Assembly (NCBI GenBank): GCA_963921195.1
Contig: OY992538.1
Span: forward strand, 54,798,852 to 54,862,851
Direction of reading: 5' to 3'
Length of the DNA: 64,000 nucleotides
DNA from: Pegoplata infirma
Lineage: Eukaryota; Arthropoda; Insecta; Diptera; Anthomyiidae
In this document: in pieces, positions 58,993-64,000 of the stretch
Layout: each line of letters starts with the position of its first letter
How positions within the stretch are numbered: position 1 is the stretch's first letter
The notes under the pieces: model-generated
Seen by the model: only the letters and a program-made list of their open reading frames with translations
Databases searched by the model: none
Told to the model about the DNA's origin: nothing
Translations under genes and position numbers: made by a program

Positions 58993-59820
58993 AACAAATT
59001 TCATACAAACCACTTTTTTTTAGGGCCAAGCTTTGACCTTTTAAAAAAAAACTTTGTTAATATTTTAGAGAGGCGTTTTTCGTATTGTTGAGCAAAAATT
59101 TTCAAAGTTTGTTAGAGAGCCATATTTTGGATTTTTTTCAAAATTTTGGCAAAAAATCAAATAGTTGGCTCTAGACAGTTTTTTTTTGTGATTTTTTACT
59201 CGAAAACCGTTAGTTGTACGAAAAAACTTTCTGTGACAATATTGTTGATAAAATTATGGAGATTTTAAATTTAGAAACATACAAAATTTTCAAAAAAAAT
59301 TTAACAAAATTTTTTAAAACGATATTGGAATGTCCTTGTATCCTATCAAAGACACCATGGATTTCCAAAGCCAAAAATGTTTATTAAAGTTTAGAATGTC
59401 CTTTTAACGCTGTAAAAATTTCAGGGAGCAATAAATTTTTAAAGTTGGTGATAAAGCTAAATTTTTGATTTTTTGCCAAAATTTTCAAAAAAATCAAATA
59501 TTTGGCTGTCTAACAAACTTTGAAAATTTATTCCTAAACAATACGAAAAAACACCTCTCTGAAATTTTAATATCGTTAAAAGGATATTCTAAGTTTTAAT
59601 ACATTTTTTTTTTTTGGAAATCCTTGGTGTCCTTCCCAGGAAAAAAGGACATTCAAATATGGTTTTCAAAATTTTTTGTTGAAAACAAAATTCTTAATTT
59701 TAAATTCCTATAACTTTGTATACAATATTTTTTTTATAAGTTTTTTCGTACGACTTACTGTTTAAGAGAAAAAAAATTTTAAAAAACTGTCTAAAGGTCA
59801 AAATTGTCAAAAAAGCAAGG
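58993..59820. repeat. Foldback repeat
   Basis: Left gaccttttaaaaaaaaactt, tttcgtattgttgagcaaaa and caaagtttgttagagagcc are matched in inverse by ggctgtctaacaaactttg (59500), aacaatacgaaaaaacacc (59535) and ctgtctaaaggtcaaa (59788). No duplication fixed; no ORF. Confidence 0.55.
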
Positions 59821-60312
59821 TTGGCAATCGAAACGAATAACGGTATCGATATCGGTATTGGTATCGTTTTTTTATTTATTTCGGTATCGGTTACGGTATT
59901 TGAGTTGAATCGGTTACGGTATTACCGATACCGAAACGTCGATACCGGTACGTACCGGTATTATCGAAAAAATGTTAAAAATATTAAAAACGCATAAAAA
60001 CTTAAATTTTTTTTTCAATTTTAATACTAAAACACGTATTTACGTATTTATTTTTAGCATTTTTGCTAAAATGCGCTTTAAAATGTGAAAAAAATTAAAA
60101 TTGCGTTTTCTTAGGGGGTCGGCGGGGACGTTGCCGGACCACACCTACAAAAGGGGGCGGACCGAGAAAACTGTAATTTTCTTAACCCCTTGATCAAAGT
60201 GCAGGACTTTGAAGTTATTCTGACATAAAAGGGTTTCATTTGTTGCAGAAAGTAAAAAAAATATGTAAAATATGTAAAAAAATATGTTGCATAAAGTAAA
60301 AAAAATATGTAA
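59821..60312. repeat. GGTATCGGTA-rich tract and mini-me remnant
   Basis: 59840-59970 is built from overlapping CGGTATCGGTTACGGTA and inverse units, comparable in style with the CCGGTATT units of 2483-2985 and probably one end of a hAT-like element. 60115-60260 resembles the cgcccacaaaaggg side of a mini-me-like repeat. Confidence 0.45.
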
Positions 60313-61395
60313 AAAAGTAGAAAAGTTAAATTCGACTTACAAGGAAGGTCTCCCTGGTGTCACCCGCCGATCTTTATGGAATTGATTTTATTTTGTAGAG
60401 TATAAAAAATAAAGGGACACGTATTTTTTTTCAGTGGCCCAAATTCATATTTAGGGGGTGAAAATGAGGGGGAAGAAACGGTAATTTTTCAGTTTTTTTG
60501 CGTTTATCTCATATATTATACAAATAAACCTAGTCATGTTACATACCAAATGAAAGGTCTTTGGAAAACCTATCTCCATGTGCAAAGAACGGTCCAAACA
60601 TGCACAACTTTTTGTCATATTGAGTAAAATGACAAAATTGATGGACATTTTTGTTAACAAGTCGAAAAATATTTACTTTTTATACACGTTATTAGCATCA
60701 CAAGATAGGTATTTTAATTACCTTTAATCTAATACCAAATACGCCTATATTAGATTTGAGCAAATAGACGTAAATCGTAAAAAACTGAAAAAGGTCAATT
60801 TCCCTCCATGCAAATCGAACCTCCTAAAAATGAGTTTAGGCCGCTAAAAAAAATAAGTGTCACACCTTTCTCAATTCAAACCACATATAACATAATTAAA
60901 AAATTATAATACATAATTATAATTAGAGCCTGAGCTCAACTGTCTTTACAGAAAAACAAAAAAAAAAGTGTCGAATTAATTTTCGTTCTGAACAACATAT
61001 TCAAATGACATGAAGATCGGAAGGTGACTCCAGGGAGACTCTCCTTGTTAGCCGAATCCATGAGTATCCACGGTGCCCTTTTTAAAGTGATAGTTAGTTT
61101 TCTAACTTAAAAAAAAATTAACAATTTTGATTAGAAATATTTTATTTTGAGTAAAAAACTTTTTTTAGTCATTTTTGAAAAAAAAAAATTACAAAAAAAA
61201 TTTTTTGAGTGTAAAATTTTTTTCGAGTGTAAGTTTTTTTTATTTGCTTAATTGTAAAAATATTTTTGAGTGACAAAAATACTTTGTTAAATATTTTTCT
61301 ATGACTCTTCCATGTTTTTAAAGCTGGTTTAACGGGTATTTCAACATGTGGACTTAAGGTGAAACCAATTTGAAATTCGCGGTTTTGTAATAATT
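60313..61395 (+). repeat. mini-me-like repeat interrupted by a PIF-like element
   Basis: The start agtagaaaagttaaattcgac is separated from gccgaatccatgagtatcc by 60340-61047. It then continues with poly-T/gagtgtaa blocks to ttgaaattcgcggttttg and breaks off before the microsatellite part. Confidence 0.6.
60340..61047. mobile_element. PIF/Harbinger-like MITE (TTA duplication)
   Basis: TTA at 60337-60339 and 61048-61050 flank CAAGGAAGGTCTCCCTGG and, inverted, CAAGGAGAGTCTCCCTGG. Removing element and one TTA gives cgac-TTA-gccg, the same length as cgacttggccg in other copies. TTA is the PIF/Harbinger target; no transposase is present. 708 bp. Confidence 0.75.
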
Positions 61396-62525
61396 TTTGA
61401 ACCACGAAGTCCTATAAATATCAAAAAAAATCCATGGGCACCCACATCGCGGATTAAATAAAAATCCCCAAAAAACTTAACTATACTTAGTAAGGGTTGC
61501 GGAAAGTTTCTATTGAGAGTCTATATAATTTCAAAAAAATTTCGTGAAAATCAATAATTTTCTTCTGCTCCCGCATAGCTAGGGTTACCAGATTTGAAAT
61601 ATGGAATAACAGTACATTTGGTCTCAAAAAACAGTACATTGCAAATAAAAACAGTACTTTTTTAAAAGTCTTATTTTATATCAAACTACAAAAACTTAGC
61701 CCTTTTACCCTGATTTCAAACAGATCTCAGTCAAAACGAGCATAAAAGGTTGTTAACAGAACGGTGGAACATTTTGGGTAAACCGTCTCAAATTTATTCT
61801 ATTTTTTATCAGTGTTGAAAAAATTGCGATTGACTTTTTGGAGCATTTGTCTTAGTTGCCGCAATATCTTACTTGAAAAGCTTTTGTAGTCTATGCTTTC
61901 GCTTAACTAATACACCGATCTTTGTATCAAAAACATGTGAAAAAATCCATAAAACAGTGTTTTAATTAAAACACGACTTTAAAAAGCAAACGCGAAAACG
62001 GTATTATTGCACTCAAACAAGGCCTAACTAAATTTTGGGAAAATGTTTTTTTTTCACAATTTAGTAAAATTTAACAAAAATTTTGAAATTTCTTTGACAT
62101 AATTTGCAACCAATTAGTTCATCATATTTATCTTCTTAGAATTGATAAAGTTTTTTCTTCAGGTTTAGTAAATTTTATGCAATTTAAGGAAATTTTTTTT
62201 TTTCAAAAAATGTTTCAAAAATTTCAAAAACTAAGCCAGAAAGAGCAAAAAAGTATTAATTTTCGATTCTAAAAATCTCTAAAGAATCTCCGGTCCTCTT
62301 TCAATGTATGGACTCCTCAATTTGAGTCTAAAAATTTGGGCGTTCCTCATTTCTCAGAAAATATTGCCGAAACAAAAAAAAAATGCCAAATACATTTTTG
62401 TAGTTCTTTTTAGTTATCCGTGTAATAGTTTTTTAGTTATCCCGTTAAGATTCTAAAGACCCTTTTGGGCCCTTAAATTCCTGTATCCTAAAAACTAAGC
62501 AAGGTAGAGCGAAAAGGGCAAGGAT

Positions 62526-63291
62526 TAGGGTTGCCAGACGTCCCGCATTTGGCGGGATTGTCCCGCTTTTCATAACCGATTCCCGCGTCCCGCGCGGGAT
62601 TCCATATTCCCGCTTTTTTTGCATTGTTTTTTTAACAACAACTATTTTTTACTTTAAAAGCCAAAGTTTTTAAAAGGCTTACTTGTAAACTTTTGTGAAA
62701 TTGGTTTTACCTTGCCGCTTAAATGATGTGGACTTAGAACCTTTTTAAGGAAAAAATAAAAGCCTATTCACACCTGAGGTGAAATCTCGTTCGAACGAGA
62801 TTTCGATCATATGGTCTGCGTCATTTTATACACAACTATATCATCGAAATCTTGTTCGAACGAGATTTCACCTCAGGTGTGAATTGGGTATAACAAAAAA
62901 GTTTACAATCTTAGTGTTTGTTTGAAAAAAAAAATATTTTTTAAAAAATGTACGCCAAAAGTTGCACAATATAGAGTACATTCCGGGAAAAATATTTATA
63001 AAATTTCCATGCAGTAATTCTGGTCCAGCGTTGTATTTACTTTAGCTAAATTAGTCTCTAAAGCATCGCGAAAAAAATGTTTTTGAAAAACAAAAACAAT
63101 TTTTCTATTTCAAAATACACTAGAGGTTGGTAGTCTCTATTTAAAACAATAAATCTCGACAACATGCTGCTAAATTTTTCAGTTTTGTTCATAAAAATAT
63201 TTTTGTCCCGCGAAAACTTTTAAAATCCCGCCATTTTTGTAATTTTTGGGAGTTTGTCCCGCATTTTCGAAATAAAATTCTGGCAACCCTA
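62526..63291. mobile_element. hAT-like element with CCCGC subterminal repeats
   Basis: GCAAGGAT at 62518-62525 and 63292-63299 flank TAGGGTTGCCAGA and its inverted partner. Both ends hold GTCCCGC / GCGGGAT units. Its target is the cassette motif gcaaggtagagcg...ggatttgaatcaaaa, known uninterrupted at 45708-45745. It contains the palindromic sequence 62767-62883. Confidence 0.9.
62767..62883. repeat. Double palindrome
   Basis: Two 41-bp arms (62767-62807 and 62843-62883), inverted to each other with one or two mismatches, each contain a palindrome around CTCGTTCGAACGAG (left) or CTTGTTCGAACGAG (right, one mismatch). Ends TTCACACC and GGTGTGAA. Possibly a small MITE; no duplication fixed. Confidence 0.7.
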
Positions 63292-63817
63292 GCAAGGATT
63301 TGAATCAAAATCTTTGACGATCCTTAATAGACCCAATTGGACTGGGCCTAAGGTGGTCTGGGTTCCGAACCTAATGGAGTCTGCCCGCAATCGGAACTTT
63401 AAATGAGATGTACTCAATAAAATAAATTTTTTCACATTTTCTAGTTTTTTTCTTTTTCTTATTTTTCAGAAAAATTTAGATAAAAAGAAGGAAAACATGG
63501 CAATGGAGCTAAATCATTATTGAATTTAGTTAAGTTTTCCACTTTTTAAATATTTTTTCTTTTTGAGTGTGGTATAAAATTAAATTGCATTTAGCTCCTT
63601 TTTAAAAATTGAATTAAAATTTTGTCAAACATGAAACATTTTTTCGAAAAATGTTACATTTTGGTGATGAGTATAAAAAAACAGTACAAAAACAGTACAC
63701 GCTTTAAAAAACAGTACTTTTGCGTACTGTTTGAGGTGCTGTGCATAAAACAGTACTTTTTATAAAAACAGTACATGTACTGTTTAAAACAGTACGAATG
63801 GCAACCCTACGCATAGC

Positions 63818-64000
63818 GGTTGAAGTATGATTTTTTTTTGTGGAAATTTTTACTTAATCCACGATGTGGGTGCCCAAAGATTTTTTTGATTTTTATGAGA
63901 CTTTGGTTAGGTATTTGCAGTACGATTTTTCATTTACAAAAACCAAAAAAATTACAAATTTTCTATTATTTTTTTTTTTGTAAAAAAAACATGTTTTTTA
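63818..64000. other. AT-rich end of window
   Basis: Continues the sequence left of 61580 (both sides share tggaaatttttacttaatcc / cgcggattaaataaaaatcc as inverted partners around gtgggtgccca), so the hAT-like element sits inside a further foldback repeat. No gene. Confidence 0.4.

Larger units (their letters stand above)
62010..63569 (+). mobile_element. TA-type cassette element nested in a hAT-like element
   Basis: Ends CACTCAAACAAGGCC and TCTTTTTGAGTG; the flanks are TG on both sides instead of TA. It contains the shared cassette (aactaagccagaaagagc, aactaagcaaggtagagcg, caattggactgggcc) in the same order as 45107-45983. Confidence 0.6.
61580..63809. mobile_element. hAT-like element with ACAGTAC subterminal repeats
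   Basis: CGCATAGC at 61572-61579 and 63810-63817 flank TAGGGTTACCAG and, inverted, TAGGGTTGCCAT. Four or so ACAGTAC motifs follow the left end and about eight (both directions) precede the right end. No transposase. It holds a nested TA-type element, which in turn holds 62526-63291. Confidence 0.85.

Overview
The window looks like a piece of a dipteran genome, most likely a calyptrate fly (blowfly, flesh fly or house fly type). Reasons: very high A+T, one gene split by introns of up to 25 kb that are packed with transposons, GT-AG splice sites, and asparagine/glutamine-rich low-complexity stretches of the kind seen in fly proteins. The species cannot be named from sequence alone.

One host gene is visible: the fly orthologue of ASPP (apoptosis-stimulating protein of p53 family). 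It runs on the + strand from an ATG at 665 to a TAG at 43759-43761 in seven coding exons (665-871, 8595-8862, 33826-34040, 34124-36441, 40606-40823, 40941-41143, 43717-43761). The exon phases join without a break into a 1157-residue protein: Asn-rich N-terminus, conserved coiled coil, long Gln/Ser/Pro-rich middle with PxxP motifs, an RVSF PP1-docking motif, ankyrin repeats and a C-terminal SH3 domain. The 3' UTR with several AATAAA signals follows to about 44.4 kb. No second host gene is seen; coding sequence is about 5% of the window.

Almost everything else is mobile DNA, much of it nested. (1) Twelve elements have terminal inverted repeats and 8-bp target-site duplications that fit the hAT pattern nTnnnnAn; most are non-autonomous and fold back on themselves, each family with its own subterminal motif. 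One (49139-50340) holds a recognisable hAT C-terminal fragment, and two with long inverted arms (29343-32689 and 50974-53890) hold pieces of transposase-like proteins that are not obviously hAT. (2) A group of elements with TA duplications and CACTCAAAA-type ends shares an internal cassette. (3) Three elements of about 1 kb have 4-bp duplications. (4) One element resembles PIF/Harbinger (TTA duplication). (5) A 5'-truncated non-LTR retrotransposon at 3695-4235 has an 11-bp duplication. (6) Numerous mini-me-like repeats carry GTCY/GACR microsatellites, one of which has grown into a pure 657-bp CAGA array at 48211-48867. (7) Four minisatellite arrays are built from a 35-bp unit that is itself a palindrome.

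Layout: 1-0.66 kb upstream/5' UTR; 0.87-8.6 kb intron 1; 8.9-33.8 kb intron 2 (24,963 bp, mostly transposons); 33.8-36.4 kb exons 3-4; 36.4-40.6 kb intron 4 (palindromic array plus two elements); 40.6-41.1 kb ankyrin and SH3 exons; 41.1-43.7 kb intron 6; 43.7-44.4 kb last exon and 3' UTR; 44.4-64 kb downstream transposon mosaic.
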